From Aquimarina sp. MAR_2010_214 (GTDB lineage: Bacteria > Bacteroidota > Bacteroidia > Flavobacteriales > Flavobacteriaceae): a stretch of 64,000 nt of DNA. Below the pieces are notes generated by a model, which was not told where the DNA came from, did no database searches, and saw only the letters and a program-made list of their open reading frames with translations. Made by a program: the position numbers and the translations under genes. The DNA lies in assembly GCF_002846555.1 (NCBI RefSeq), contig NZ_PJMS01000001.1, positions 2,294,001 through 2,358,000 of the forward strand, given 5' to 3'. This document shows, in pieces, positions 1-8,987 of the stretch (its first letter is position 1; each line of letters starts with the position of its first letter).

Positions 1-89
1 AATTTTTAGGAAAAATGTAACAGAAGACCAGAGTAAAAAAAGACTACTGTTTTACATGGTGGCAAATGATTCCCTAACGCTACAATAAG

Positions 90-1739
90 TTAATCGATAC
101 GTTTGACAGGAGTTTTTTGTCCTCCTTGATCAAGTACAGCTCTAACTACTTTATTATTTTCTTTTATAAACTCCAGAGAAGCAGAGAACTCTTTCACAAA
201 AAATACGGTTTCGCTTTCTGGATATATTTTAAAACTTTTTTGTCCTGTTGCTTGCGAAATTAGCTGTCCGTTTTCTAAAGATATTGTAAGATCAAATCCT
301 TCTTTAATCTGGTAAATACCTGCATATTGACTAAGTATATCTTCTGATACAGTAATCGCCTTTTTGTCTGCAGGGATAGGTGCGTTTGTTTTAAACCCTT
401 TAGATTCTTTAGCTCTGTTTTTAAAAATAGCTTCTGGTTTTTTGCCATCTGTTTTAAACAAGATTTCAGAAAAACTATCCTCGAAGAAAAAAGTGTTTTC
501 TGCTTTAGGAAAAATTTTGAATTTCTTACCGGCATCTCTTTGACTGTATAATTGACCATCCTTTATGCTAATACTTCTTATAGCACCATCTTCAAATTCA
601 TATACACCGGTTAATTTTTTTAGTGTTGAGATAGAAACATCTGTTATTTTCTCTTTACCGTAGGGTTTATCTATTGCTATTGCGGCAATACGAATTGTAA
701 TATCTGTAGGACTATTGCAGTTGCAGTTTGTTAATATTGCTACATGCACATCTTCTTCAGGAATATAGATTTGATAGGATGTATACCCAAAGATCCCTCC
801 ACCATGTTCAATTGTGGGTATTCCTCTAATCTCGTTCACACTCCATCCATACCCATAATAGGTAGGTTTTCCATTATTTAGAGTTGTATTCTGAAATGCT
901 TTTTTAATTGTCTCTGCTTTGACCAAGACATTGGTGTTAACTGCATTTTGCCATTTATGTAAATCTTCTACAGTACTCATCAACGAACCGGCGGCATAGG
1001 GTAATGTCATACTTAGATAAGCAGAATTAACATATCCTTCTCGAGTTTGATATCCCGAAGCTCTGTTTTTGATCACTTCTCTTTTACTACCATAGCATGA
1101 ATTATTCATCGCTAAAGGAGTAAAAATATTTTGCTCTACAAAATCTTCATAGGATTGCCCCGAAATTTTTTCGATTATAAAGCCCAGGATAATATATCCA
1201 GAGTTATTATATAGCCATTTCTCACCAGGATCAAAATCCATAGGTTCATTTTTAAAATAATTGATCAACTCGGTAGGAGTCATATCTTTTGCAGCAATCT
1301 CCGATAAATTCATAGAAGTATAGCTCTTAATCCCCGAAGTATGATTTAAGAGATGATGTATTGTTATTTTTTTTCCATGTGTAGGATAGTCTGGGATAAA
1401 TTTGGTGATTTCATCTTGGATGGTAAGTTTACCTTGTTCCATAAGCATTAGAATAGCAACCGAGGTAAACTGTTTTGTAATAGAACCTATTTCGAAAACA
1501 TTATTAGATTTCATAGGAACTTGGAGTTCTATATTAGCAAGCCCAAAAGCTTTATGGTAAATGATTTTTCCCTGCTTGGTTACCAAAACAGTAGCTCCTG
1601 GTCCATCTGGTTTATACTTTTCTTGTAGAAGAGTATCAAATTTTTCTTCAATACTTTGTGCAAAAGAGGTTAGTGGTATAGCAATGCATAATAATAGTAA
1701 CGAAAATGTAATCCCTAGTCGATGTTTTGTAGTTATCAT
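90..1739 (-). CDS. Secreted serine hydrolase, class C beta-lactamase / esterase family
   Basis: A 549-residue protein with a clear N-terminal signal peptide ending near FAQS (residue 29). The beta-lactamase fold carries the catalytic SITK tetrad at residues 86-89, LLNHTSG near 130, the second-motif tyrosine in YNN at 177-179, and EHGGG near 315 as the HxG motif. The C-terminal part (about 370-549) contains two similar segments of about 80 residues, each running from a GVY/GIY start through a DGQL/NGQL motif to FKI(F/Y)P and FFF/VFF. They look like a duplicated DUF3471-type domain. The family covers penicillin-binding-like proteins, D-amino-acid peptidases and esterases, so the substrate is not predictable. 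It is probably periplasmic or surface-exposed. The start is chosen because the signal peptide begins at the first Met. Confidence 0.85.
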   Translation of the reverse strand: MITTKHRLGITFSLLLLCIAIPLTSFAQSIEEKFDTLLQEKYKPDGPGATVLVTKQGKIIYHKAFGLANIELQVPMKSNNVFEIGSITKQFTSVAILMLMEQGKLTIQDEITKFIPDYPTHGKKITIHHLLNHTSGIKSYTSMNLSEIAAKDMTPTELINYFKNEPMDFDPGEKWLYNNSGYIILGFIIEKISGQSYEDFVEQNIFTPLAMNNSCYGSKREVIKNRASGYQTREGYVNSAYLSMTLPYAAGSLMSTVEDLHKWQNAVNTNVLVKAETIKKAFQNTTLNNGKPTYYGYGWSVNEIRGIPTIEHGGGIFGYTSYQIYIPEEDVHVAILTNCNCNSPTDITIRIAAIAIDKPYGKEKITDVSISTLKKLTGVYEFEDGAIRSISIKDGQLYSQRDAGKKFKIFPKAENTFFFEDSFSEILFKTDGKKPEAIFKNRAKESKGFKTNAPIPADKKAITVSEDILSQYAGIYQIKEGFDLTISLENGQLISQATGQKSFKIYPESETVFFVKEFSASLEFIKENNKVVRAVLDQGGQKTPVKRID

Positions 1740-1867
1740 AATACTTATTTTTAATTGATGTATTTGTATGACGTCTATATTCGACTTTGGTTACCAATGA
1801 CCGAAAAATCTTTTAAAACATATTCATGATTAGGGGCGAAGTGTAAAGAATCTATATGATAAATTTC

Positions 1868-2473
1868 TTACGGTCTCTCTTCAAAGTCAGCACAATCTAG
1901 TCTGATATCTACATCTTGAAGCTCTGTTTGTATAAAATTACAATAGTGATTGTTTTTATTTTTTTTATAGAATTTACATGCATAACAAGTTCTTTGTACA
2001 GATAATATTCCTGATCTGTTTAGCTGATAAATTAAGATGTTTATGGTCTTTAACAAAGACTCTTGTTCCTCTATATTAAAGCTTAAAAGTTGCTTTTTGA
2101 TGGGGTCTGCAAAATTTTCAGCTTCAGAAACATTTTTTTGACCTTTTGGAGTTAGGCTTATATAATAACTTCTGTTATCTGTTGAAGTCTTATTTTTGAA
2201 GATCATTTCTTTTTTTTCTAATGCCTTAACAGCATCACTAATCGTAGGTTTAGTTACATTAAATTCTTTTGCAAGATGACTCACTGTACATAAATCTTCT
2301 TTATGATATGCTATAAAAATTATAATCTGTATCTGTATTGGACTTAGGCCAGCAGTTTTTGCATGTTCCCATAACAAAGTTCTAAAAACCTCAGAAATAC
2401 GTTCCAGACCAATTACAATTTTGCTATTGATGTCTTTATGTTGAAATGATATGTCAAAAATACTCTTGCTCAT
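1868..2473 (-). CDS. MarR-family regulator with a C-terminal four-cysteine tail
   Basis: A 201-residue protein. Residues about 20-140 form a MarR-type winged helix (SPIQIQI helix, then HLAKEFNVTKPTISDAVKAL as recognition region, then the DNRSYYISLTPKG wing). Beyond the usual MarR length there is a 40-residue tail with cysteines at 163, 166, 178 and 194 (CX2CX11CX15C), which could bind a metal or Fe-S cluster or act as a redox switch; this is inference. It lies upstream of nothing on its own strand but next to two same-strand genes, a DUF2024 gene and a thioredoxin-like gene. All three promoter regions carry the same 13-bp palindrome, one copy overlapping this gene's own -7 box, so autorepression is likely. 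Confidence 0.88.
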   Translation of the reverse strand: MSKSIFDISFQHKDINSKIVIGLERISEVFRTLLWEHAKTAGLSPIQIQIIIFIAYHKEDLCTVSHLAKEFNVTKPTISDAVKALEKKEMIFKNKTSTDNRSYYISLTPKGQKNVSEAENFADPIKKQLLSFNIEEQESLLKTINILIYQLNRSGILSVQRTCYACKFYKKNKNNHYCNFIQTELQDVDIRLDCADFEERP

Positions 2474-2480
2474 ATAAAAT

Positions 2481-2511
2481 GCTTAAGAGAAAGAGATACT
2501 TTCCCTTAAGC
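2481..2511 (-). promoter_or_regulatory. Inverted repeat in the leader of the marR gene
   Basis: Two 13-bp arms, GCTTAAGAGAAAG and CTTTCCCTTAAGC, pair with one mismatch around a 5-base loop directly between the -7 box and the marR start. It could be a second operator or an mRNA leader hairpin; no equivalent is seen at the two neighbouring genes. Confidence 0.5.
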
Positions 2512-2518
2512 AAAGTTA
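2511..2518 (-). promoter_or_regulatory. Predicted -7 box of the marR gene
   Basis: Read on the minus strand this is TAACTTTG, a full match to the Bacteroidota TAnnTTTG element, about 40 nt upstream of the marR start. It overlaps the operator palindrome at 2516-2528. Confidence 0.55.
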
Positions 2519-2528
2519 GTAATCCTAA
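2516..2528. promoter_or_regulatory. Predicted MarR operator, copy 1
   Basis: TTAGTAATCCTAA is a 6+1+6 palindrome with one mismatched pair. It matches the perfect palindrome TTAGGAATCCTAA found before the DUF2024 gene and a near copy before the thioredoxin-like gene. It overlaps the marR -7 box, which fits autorepression. Confidence 0.6.
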
Positions 2529-2545
2529 TTATTTATTTGTCGTTT

Positions 2546-2806
2546 TTAGCAATTTTCCATTTCAATAATCGAATATCCTTTAGTTTCAATATGATTAATC
2601 ATTTCTGGAGTCGCTTGTTCGATATGACAGAGTTTACATTGATTAGTGGTAATTTTCTCTGTTTTAAAGGGTTTAGTTTCCAGATAGTTTTCTCCGAATT
2701 TAAACACAATATTCTGGTCTGTTATAGAATCGGGAACGAGTATGTCAAAATGCATTATAATTCCATCATTTCGTTGTACGTAAGTATCCCAAACGGCTAT
2801 TTTCAT
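2546..2806 (-). CDS. DUF2024 family protein
   Basis: An 86-residue protein beginning MKIAVWDTYV and matching the DUF2024 family pattern (short alpha/beta protein, function unknown). It carries a CxxC pair at residues 57 and 60 followed by His61, and a C-terminal Cys86; a redox or metal role is possible but not shown. It lies 72 nt upstream of marR on the same strand and 108 nt downstream of the thioredoxin-like gene. A perfect copy of the shared operator palindrome lies 77 nt upstream, which puts it in the predicted MarR regulon. Confidence 0.8.
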   Translation of the reverse strand: MKIAVWDTYVQRNDGIIMHFDILVPDSITDQNIVFKFGENYLETKPFKTEKITTNQCKLCHIEQATPEMINHIETKGYSIIEMENC

Positions 2807-2883
2807 TTCTTTATGTTGTATTGTTAATTAAAATGAGCCAATGATTATCGATAATTGACTCATTTTAAAATAAGTATTAATAA

Positions 2884-2896
2884 TTAGGAATCCTAA
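2884..2896. promoter_or_regulatory. Predicted MarR operator, copy 2 (perfect palindrome)
   Basis: TTAGGAATCCTAA is a perfect 6+1+6 palindrome in the gap upstream of the DUF2024 gene. It is the best of the three copies and defines the motif. Confidence 0.62.
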
Positions 2897-2914
2897 CTAT
2901 TTATATTAAAAAAA

Positions 2915-3148
2915 CTACCCTTTTACATCTACCATAGAAGCTCCAAAATTGATATGTAGTACATTTCCATTTGGTGTTAGTAGTGCAGGAACAGATTGAA
3001 CTCCTGCCGTTTCAGCATTCTTGATTTGAGAACGATCTTCTCCTAAATGAACAATCTCTACATTATCTGATCCGATTAGATTAACAATATCATGTTCTGC
3101 ACTAATGCATACTGGGCATCCAGCATGATAAAAAATTGATTTACTCAT
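2915..3148 (-). CDS. Thioredoxin/glutaredoxin-like protein with a CPVC active site
   Basis: A 77-residue protein. MSKSIFYHAGCPVC places the CxxC at residues 11-14 at the end of a first beta strand, as in glutaredoxin-like folds. SVPALL (about residue 48) supplies the conserved cis-Pro before a strand, and NGNVLHINFGAS follows. A longer frame could start at 3181, but the predicted -7 box (3184-3191) would place the transcription start at or inside that codon, so the internal Met is chosen. It is probably a cytoplasmic thiol reductase acting with the neighbouring Cys-containing MarR and DUF2024 proteins; that functional link is inference from shared operators. Confidence 0.82.
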   Translation of the reverse strand: MSKSIFYHAGCPVCISAEHDIVNLIGSDNVEIVHLGEDRSQIKNAETAGVQSVPALLTPNGNVLHINFGASMVDVKG

Positions 3149-3183
3149 TTGTATATATTTTAAGGTTACGCAAAATTGCAATA

Positions 3184-3191
3184 CAAATATA
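3184..3191 (-). promoter_or_regulatory. Predicted -7 box of the thioredoxin-like gene
   Basis: On the minus strand this reads TATATTTG, matching TAnnTTTG. The operator copy at 3193-3205 lies directly upstream, in the spacer where a bound regulator would block RNA polymerase. Confidence 0.55.
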
Positions 3192-3192
3192 G

Positions 3193-3205
3193 TAAGGAAT
3201 CCTAA
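3193..3205. promoter_or_regulatory. Predicted MarR operator, copy 3
   Basis: TAAGGAATCCTAA differs from the perfect palindrome at one position. It is immediately upstream of the thioredoxin-like gene's -7 box. Confidence 0.58.
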
Positions 3206-3307
3206 CTAAAAAAAAAGATTTTTACTGTTTTTATATAAAAAGAGTGGTTTATTCATGTTTCTACATTATAAAGATTGTATGATAACGAATAAGAAATTAG
3301 TGATTTA

Positions 3308-5641
3308 TTACCGTATTCGATCCAGGTTATCATCTACATCTTTATTTTTGAAGGATAGTTTTTTGACTTTACCGAAAGCGTATTTGATAGAAAATGAAAT
3401 TTCGTTTCCGTCTACATAAAAAGTATCCTGAACATCAATATTATTAGAAGTATACTTGTCTTTATAAGTCATATTCTTAAAAATGTCATTAAAATTTATA
3501 GCAATTTGTAAATTTTTAAAATATGTTTTTGAAAAAGAAGCACTCATGATAAAAAGAGCATTTCTTTTAAAAACACCTTGGTTTCGTTGAGTGAATCCCC
3601 AAAAATTTAGCCCAAGAGTAGTTTTTGAGGCAAGTTTAAATTCATTATTTGAATAATAATAGAGGTACGGCTTACTTTCTTTAATAACTGCTGTTGGATT
3701 TTTAATTCTATTGTGAATTACTGTTAGTGAATTTGTAGTATTCCAAAACTTATACGTGGCAGTATTAGTAAATCGGATTTGATATCCGGATTCTTTTTCA
3801 AAGTTTTGGGGAGAAGATATAACTCTGTTTTCAATACTATCATATGCTACGTTATAAAAAACAGGATCATTTTCCTCATAATAACTGATATTACAAGTGT
3901 ATTTTTTGTATTGAAGAGTAGTTGATATTTCTTCAATTGTTGTAGATTTTAAGTTAACATTTCTTGAAAATTCTACAAATGGATTGATAAATGTACTAAT
4001 AGAACTGGCATTAAGATAATTAGGTCGATTTATAATAGTGCCATAATTTAGGGCAATACTTTTGGTACTATCTATGGGGATATTTATCCTTATTTTAGGA
4101 AAAAGACGTGTTTGTTTTCTATCTACTAATAGTTCACTGGCATTTCTAAAACCACCTTTTATAATATTCGTTTCTGATCTTATGCCAGTAGAATACTCTA
4201 TTTTGTTTAGATTTCCTGATAGCTGTATATAAGATGCATAAATAGATTCTCGGTAATCGTATTTTGAAACCTTTCTGTCTACAGGATTTATGAATTCGAA
4301 ATCTGAAAATGCAAGACCATTGGCATTTGAAAGGCTACCGCCAATTTCTAATTTTATATGATCATTAAAGTTTTTGTCAATGTCAATTTTACTGGCAAAG
4401 ACACTAATTTCGTATTTCTGATTTCTGTTTTGTGATAATTCAAATCCGGTTTCATTTATATTATTAAAAATATGACTTTTAAGGTGTCTGATATAATTTG
4501 AATACTGAAGCCCAAAAAACAAATTCGAGGTACGAGTGATTTTTTTATTGAAATTTATATTACTACTTAAAAAATTTCTATTCTCATCATTTTGTCCTTC
4601 ACTGATAATATGGTCTTCTTTAAATTGATCTTGCAGAAGTGTATTTGTTTTGATTGGAAACTTGTCAGTTTGAGCCCTCAGATTTACTTGTCCTGAGATA
4701 TAATCATTTTCATTGAATTGATAAAAGAGGCCACCTCCAGTAATAAATTGTGGCCTGGGACCAGTTGCTGTTACTTGATATTGAGATTTAATGCCCTGAT
4801 CTAAAACGTTAAGTCTGGAGCTAGCACCTTCCCATAAGCCTAGTTGATTGTAATTAAAATTACCTCGTAATTCTAATTTATTGTTTTTATAATTTGAGTG
4901 TATCCCTAAATAATTATTGAATCGCTTTTTAAAAGAAATAATTTCTGATAATCGAATCTTGTAACCATCAACAGAATTATGTTTTCTAGTGATTAGGATA
5001 AGGTTTCTTCCTTCGGCTTCATATTTTGCAGATGGATTATCGATAAGTTCTATATCTTTTATGTTTTCTACAGATAACGATTTGAGTTGATCTAAGTCTG
5101 CCTTTTGATTGTCTATATAAATTAGAGGAGCCCCTCTTCCCACAACAGAAATAGATTCTCGATTAGGACTGATTTGAATTCCTGGAAGTTTGGACAATAT
5201 ATCTACTGTTGATGGTAGTGACTCTAAAACAGAGTTTTCAACATTTATTTTCAAATTACCATTTCTCATTATTATATTGTTTTTAATGGTTTTGACGGTC
5301 ACTTCATCTAAGGCGACTGTGTTTTCTTCGAGTTCAATAGTAATGGTTTTGTCGCTGTCTAGTAAAACTACTTTTGATTTCTTGGTATACCCTAATGCAA
5401 CAATAGATAAAGTATATTCATTGGTTTTTAATTTGTGGAAAATAAATTCCCCGTTTTTTATAAAAGTATATTTTACAAGATTTGAATTTTTGTCATAAAG
5501 AATGACATCCCCAGTTTCTACTGGGGTATTATTTTGATCTAAAACGGTTCCGGATAATGAATATTCTGATTGCCCATATCCAATATAAGAGAGTAAAAGG
5601 AATGAGAAATATATAATTCGCTTCATTGGTTTTTGAAACAA
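3308..5641 (-). CDS. Outer-membrane beta-barrel receptor with carboxypeptidase-like domain (TonB-receptor type)
   Basis: A 777-residue protein with a signal peptide (about 1-23, ending GYGQS). Residues 25-115 form a carboxypeptidase-regulatory-like beta sandwich (SGTVLDQNNTPVETGDVILY). A plug-like region follows (LPSTVDILSKLPGIQISPN near 142-160, then VVGRGAPLIYIDN). The rest is a long series of amphipathic strands typical of the Bacteroidota OMP_b-brl_3 barrels. Such proteins are related to TonB-dependent receptors, but the ligand is unknown. The gene follows a membrane-anchored LuxR-type regulator on the same strand by 68 nt, which suggests co-transcription or direct control. I see no SusD partner, which argues against a glycan-uptake PUL. 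Confidence 0.85.
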   Translation of the reverse strand: MFQKPMKRIIYFSFLLLSYIGYGQSEYSLSGTVLDQNNTPVETGDVILYDKNSNLVKYTFIKNGEFIFHKLKTNEYTLSIVALGYTKKSKVVLLDSDKTITIELEENTVALDEVTVKTIKNNIIMRNGNLKINVENSVLESLPSTVDILSKLPGIQISPNRESISVVGRGAPLIYIDNQKADLDQLKSLSVENIKDIELIDNPSAKYEAEGRNLILITRKHNSVDGYKIRLSEIISFKKRFNNYLGIHSNYKNNKLELRGNFNYNQLGLWEGASSRLNVLDQGIKSQYQVTATGPRPQFITGGGLFYQFNENDYISGQVNLRAQTDKFPIKTNTLLQDQFKEDHIISEGQNDENRNFLSSNINFNKKITRTSNLFFGLQYSNYIRHLKSHIFNNINETGFELSQNRNQKYEISVFASKIDIDKNFNDHIKLEIGGSLSNANGLAFSDFEFINPVDRKVSKYDYRESIYASYIQLSGNLNKIEYSTGIRSETNIIKGGFRNASELLVDRKQTRLFPKIRINIPIDSTKSIALNYGTIINRPNYLNASSISTFINPFVEFSRNVNLKSTTIEEISTTLQYKKYTCNISYYEENDPVFYNVAYDSIENRVISSPQNFEKESGYQIRFTNTATYKFWNTTNSLTVIHNRIKNPTAVIKESKPYLYYYSNNEFKLASKTTLGLNFWGFTQRNQGVFKRNALFIMSASFSKTYFKNLQIAINFNDIFKNMTYKDKYTSNNIDVQDTFYVDGNEISFSIKYAFGKVKKLSFKNKDVDDNLDRIR

Positions 5642-5709
5642 ATAACTATTGAAATCGAGAAAAAGAGTAATTATACTAAGCTGAATAAGGTGCTAGTACG
5701 GGTATGATT

Positions 5710-6705
5710 TTATTTTTTGAGTAATAAATCTTGCCTGCTAGAAATATTTAACTTGCTGTAAATATTGGTGATATGTGTTTTTACAGTACTTAAGCTGATA
5801 AATAATTCATTTGCAATTTCTTTATTGCTTTTTCCTGATATGATGAGGTTTTTTACCGCTTTTTCTTGCTTACTTAAAGGAATAGGAGCAAGGACTTTTT
5901 TGGTTCTTCTAGATTTTAGAATAAACCCGATCAATAAAATAATAACCAAAGAAGTTGCACCATTAACCCATAAACTTACTTTGTATTTATGGTTAACGAT
6001 TTCTTGAGTAATAAAGTTTAGCTTGTTTTCAAGATAAGCATAGGTAGAGGGGTCAAGTTCACTGGATTTTAATTCTTTTAGAAAGCTCAAATAATATTCT
6101 GGATTGGCTTTAGCGTCTTTTTCTAATAGGTTTTGGTCATCTAGTTTTTTAATACCAATAAGTTTCACCAAAAGTATCTGTAGAGAATCTTTTACATACC
6201 CTTTGGTCTCTATGAGGTACTGTCTAGGGTCAAAATCATCGGTTAGATTTTCATATTTTGCTTCAAACTGTTTTAATTTTTGCCATTCTAAATCTGCAGT
6301 ATTATTTGTGGTATACTCTCCAAACATTCTTTCTCCTTTGGTAAAGTGAATGGTGTCTTTTTTAGATAATATAAATAGCTGAAAGTTCTTTATTTTGTCT
6401 GAAAGTTTATTTTTTTCTTCAGCAGATATAGGATTGAGTTGTACCTTATAAATATGATCTTTTGAAGTAAATAAATTTTTGTCAAAAGCAAAGAAACCAT
6501 CCTTCGTTAAGAGAGTCGATGCAATGGTTGTTGTATTATAAGTATTTGTATTTTCTTCGAGTTGTATTTGACTTAAATAAACTGTTTGTCCCCATCTTTG
6601 TGGATCTTCAATATGCACATACCCCGAAATACCATCTTGTCCGAATAGGTTTATATTAAGTAGAAATAAGAATACGAAAATATTGCTCCAGTTCTTCATC
6701 GTCAT
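5710..6705 (-). CDS. Membrane-anchored LuxR-type transcriptional regulator
   Basis: A 331-residue protein with an unusual layout: signal peptide (1-23, ending NLFGQ), a periplasmic region of about 220 residues, one transmembrane helix at about 245-263 (GATSLVIILLIGFIL), then a cytoplasmic LuxR/GerE helix-turn-helix (about 275-331, with SGKSNKEIANELFISLSTVK). The start of the periplasmic part (SGYVHIEDPQRWGQTVYLSQI region) resembles DUF4369-like beta domains, but this is weak. It probably senses an envelope signal and regulates DNA while membrane-bound. The target is most simply the outer-membrane receptor gene 68 nt downstream. ATG codons at residues 1 and 3 are both possible starts. Confidence 0.8.
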   Translation of the reverse strand: MTMKNWSNIFVFLFLLNINLFGQDGISGYVHIEDPQRWGQTVYLSQIQLEENTNTYNTTTIASTLLTKDGFFAFDKNLFTSKDHIYKVQLNPISAEEKNKLSDKIKNFQLFILSKKDTIHFTKGERMFGEYTTNNTADLEWQKLKQFEAKYENLTDDFDPRQYLIETKGYVKDSLQILLVKLIGIKKLDDQNLLEKDAKANPEYYLSFLKELKSSELDPSTYAYLENKLNFITQEIVNHKYKVSLWVNGATSLVIILLIGFILKSRRTKKVLAPIPLSKQEKAVKNLIISGKSNKEIANELFISLSTVKTHITNIYSKLNISSRQDLLLKK

Positions 6706-6763
6706 AGTGTATTGAAGATATCATTACGAATGTAAAATTTTTATGGTTTAAAACAAAGCATGG

Positions 6764-6804
6764 TATAAAAAAAACCGCTTCGATGTGTTTAACAGCGAAG
6801 CGGT
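6764..6804 (-). terminator. Rho-independent terminator of htpG
   Basis: The arms ACCGCTTCG (6774-6782) and CGAAGCGGT (6796-6804) form a 9-bp stem, followed on the minus strand by eight T residues. It lies 32 nt after the htpG stop codon. Confidence 0.85.
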
Positions 6805-6836
6805 CTAATATTTATAAGTACTAGCAGCCTAAACTA

Positions 6837-8726
6837 CTATTTTATCATATCGTAACTACGTTTAATAAAATCTGTCAATTCTTCTCCTTTTAATAGATTT
6901 TGAGAGAGCCTGGCCAGATCCAGAGATTGTTTTATTAAGCGTTCTTTTTTCTTCTCTGTTTTGGTAGCAGCAATTTGTCCAATTAACTCATGATTTGTAT
7001 TTATGATCAAATTGTACATTTCTGGCATATTACCCATACCAAACATTCCACCGCCACCACCGGTTTGTTGCATTTCTTTCATACGGCGCATAAATTCTGG
7101 TTGCGTAATCATGAATGGAGAAGCATTGCTATCCATAGCTTCTAATTGTACTGTATATGTTTCTTTTGGAACTACTTTTTCAAGATCAGTTTTAAGAGCT
7201 TCTTTCTCTTCATCTGATAGTTTAGAGATAGTTTCTTCATCTTTTTTGATAAGATTGTCAATGTGATCTCCATCTACACGTGCAAAAGAAATATTTTCTT
7301 TACTAGTCTCCATTTTTTGGATCAAATGAGAAACAATAGGAGAATCTAAAAGAAGTACTTCATATCCTTTATCTTTGGCAGCAGAGATGTACGAGTGTTG
7401 TTCATCTTTGTTAGAAGCATAAAGAAGAACAAGCTTACCATCTTTGTCAGTCTGAGAATCTTTAATTTTTTCTTGTAACTCTTCAAACGTAAAGAAAGAA
7501 CCATCTACTGTTGGATATAATGCAAATTTGTCAGCTTTTTCAAAGAATTTTTCTTCAGAAAGCATTCCGTATTCGATCACAATTTTAATATCATTCCATT
7601 TTTGCTCCAAATCTTCTCTATTGTTTTTAAACATAGAGCTTAGTTTATCGGCTACTTTACGAGTAATGTAACTTGATATTTTCTTTACATTACCATCGGC
7701 TTGTAAATAAGATCGGGATACATTAAGAGGGATATCGGGAGAATCAATCACACCACGAAGCATGGTAAGGAATTCTGGAACAATACCTTCTACATTATCA
7801 GTAACAAATACTTGATTTTGATATAATTGGATTTTATCCTTTTGCATATTCATATCCTGACCCAGTTTTGGGAAATACAGAATCCCAGTTAGGTTAAAAG
7901 GATAATCCACATTAAGGTGGATATTAAAAAGAGGTTCTTCAAATTGCATAGGATACAATTCTCGGTAGAAACCTTTATAATCCTCATCTTTTAAATCAGC
8001 GGGCTGTTTTGTCCATGCAGGATTAGGATTATTGATAATGTTATCAACTTCTTGAGTTGGTGCAGGATCTTCCTCTTTAGCATCCTCTGGTTTTGGTAAC
8101 GTTTCTGTTTTAGTGCCAAATTTTATAGATACTGGCATAAACTTATTGTACTTCACCAATAGCTCGTTTATTCTACTATCTTCAAGGAATTCGATATCAT
8201 CTTCTCCAATATGAAGGATAATCTCTGTTCCTCTTTCTGTCTTATCATGTTCCTCTATACTATAAGTTGGAGACCCATCACAAATCCAATGTGCAGCAGG
8301 CTCATCTTTATAGGATTTGGTAATGATTTCTACTTTATCAGCGACCATAAAAGCAGAATAAAACCCAAGACCAAAATGCCCTATTATTCCAGAATCTTTA
8401 GCACTATCTTTATATTTTTCGAGAAATTCTTCTGCACCAGAAAAAGCTACTTGGTTGATATATTTCTCAACCTCTTCTGCTGTCATACCAATTCCCTGAT
8501 CGATAATATGCAATTGTTTTTTGTCTTTATCGATCTTAATCTCGATAAGTGGATTGCCATATTCTACTTTAACTTCACCAATACTTGTTAAATGTTTTAG
8601 CTTTAAAGTTGCATCTGTTGCATTCGAAATAAGTTCTCGTAAAAAAATCTCGTGATCAGAATACAAGAATTTTTTAATTAATGGAAAAATGTTCTCTACA
8701 GATACATTAATACTTCCTGTTGCCAT
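6837..8726 (-). CDS. htpG: Molecular chaperone HtpG (Hsp90)
   Basis: A 629-residue cytoplasmic Hsp90 ATPase with the GHKL nucleotide-binding motifs in order: ELISNATDAT (31-40), DQGIGMT (76-82) and GHFGLGFYSA (116-125). Middle-domain signatures include the catalytic-loop-like SPDIPLNVSRSYLQ. The C-terminal dimerization part carries a glycine/methionine-rich insert (TGGGGGMFGMGNMPEM). Length and domain order are normal for the bacterial protein. It stands alone between a leftward regulator gene and a divergent TetR gene, with its own terminator, so it looks monocistronic. Confidence 0.98.
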   Translation of the reverse strand: MATGSINVSVENIFPLIKKFLYSDHEIFLRELISNATDATLKLKHLTSIGEVKVEYGNPLIEIKIDKDKKQLHIIDQGIGMTAEEVEKYINQVAFSGAEEFLEKYKDSAKDSGIIGHFGLGFYSAFMVADKVEIITKSYKDEPAAHWICDGSPTYSIEEHDKTERGTEIILHIGEDDIEFLEDSRINELLVKYNKFMPVSIKFGTKTETLPKPEDAKEEDPAPTQEVDNIINNPNPAWTKQPADLKDEDYKGFYRELYPMQFEEPLFNIHLNVDYPFNLTGILYFPKLGQDMNMQKDKIQLYQNQVFVTDNVEGIVPEFLTMLRGVIDSPDIPLNVSRSYLQADGNVKKISSYITRKVADKLSSMFKNNREDLEQKWNDIKIVIEYGMLSEEKFFEKADKFALYPTVDGSFFTFEELQEKIKDSQTDKDGKLVLLYASNKDEQHSYISAAKDKGYEVLLLDSPIVSHLIQKMETSKENISFARVDGDHIDNLIKKDEETISKLSDEEKEALKTDLEKVVPKETYTVQLEAMDSNASPFMITQPEFMRRMKEMQQTGGGGGMFGMGNMPEMYNLIINTNHELIGQIAATKTEKKKERLIKQSLDLARLSQNLLKGEELTDFIKRSYDMIK

Positions 8727-8955
8727 TTTTATATTGTTTTTAGTTTAATTGTCATCTTACACAATGGTGTATTCAAAAAAAATACCAATAGTCTGTATCT
8801 GCCAAACTGGCATTGAAATAAGTTTTTTTATATCTATTGTAATGATTTCTTGATATCTAAGACTAAAACCATGTTGGTTGGGATTTTCATTTTTTATGAA
8901 ACAACTTTAACATATATTTCTGTTTAACATATTTATAAAAAGATTAAACAATCAG

Positions 8956-8963
8956 TATATTTG
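8956..8963 (+). promoter_or_regulatory. Predicted -7 box of the tetR-aarF operon
   Basis: TATATTTG matches the TAnnTTTG element and lies 25 nt upstream of the TetR start codon. I see no convincing TTG -33 box at the usual distance. Confidence 0.45.
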
Positions 8964-8987
8964 TGTACTAATTTTAAAGTGTGAAAT

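Noticed and set aside
275..559. A 94-residue frame inside the serine hydrolase gene
   Set aside because: It lies in another frame of a complete, well-conserved gene and has a lysine/leucine composition typical of a shadow.
3149..3181. Upstream start for the thioredoxin-like protein
   Set aside because: The predicted -7 box at 3184-3191 leaves no room for transcription to include that codon, and the extra residues break the fold start.
3308..5641. Receptor as part of a polysaccharide utilization locus
   Set aside because: No SusD homologue, glycoside hydrolase or hybrid two-component sensor is adjacent.
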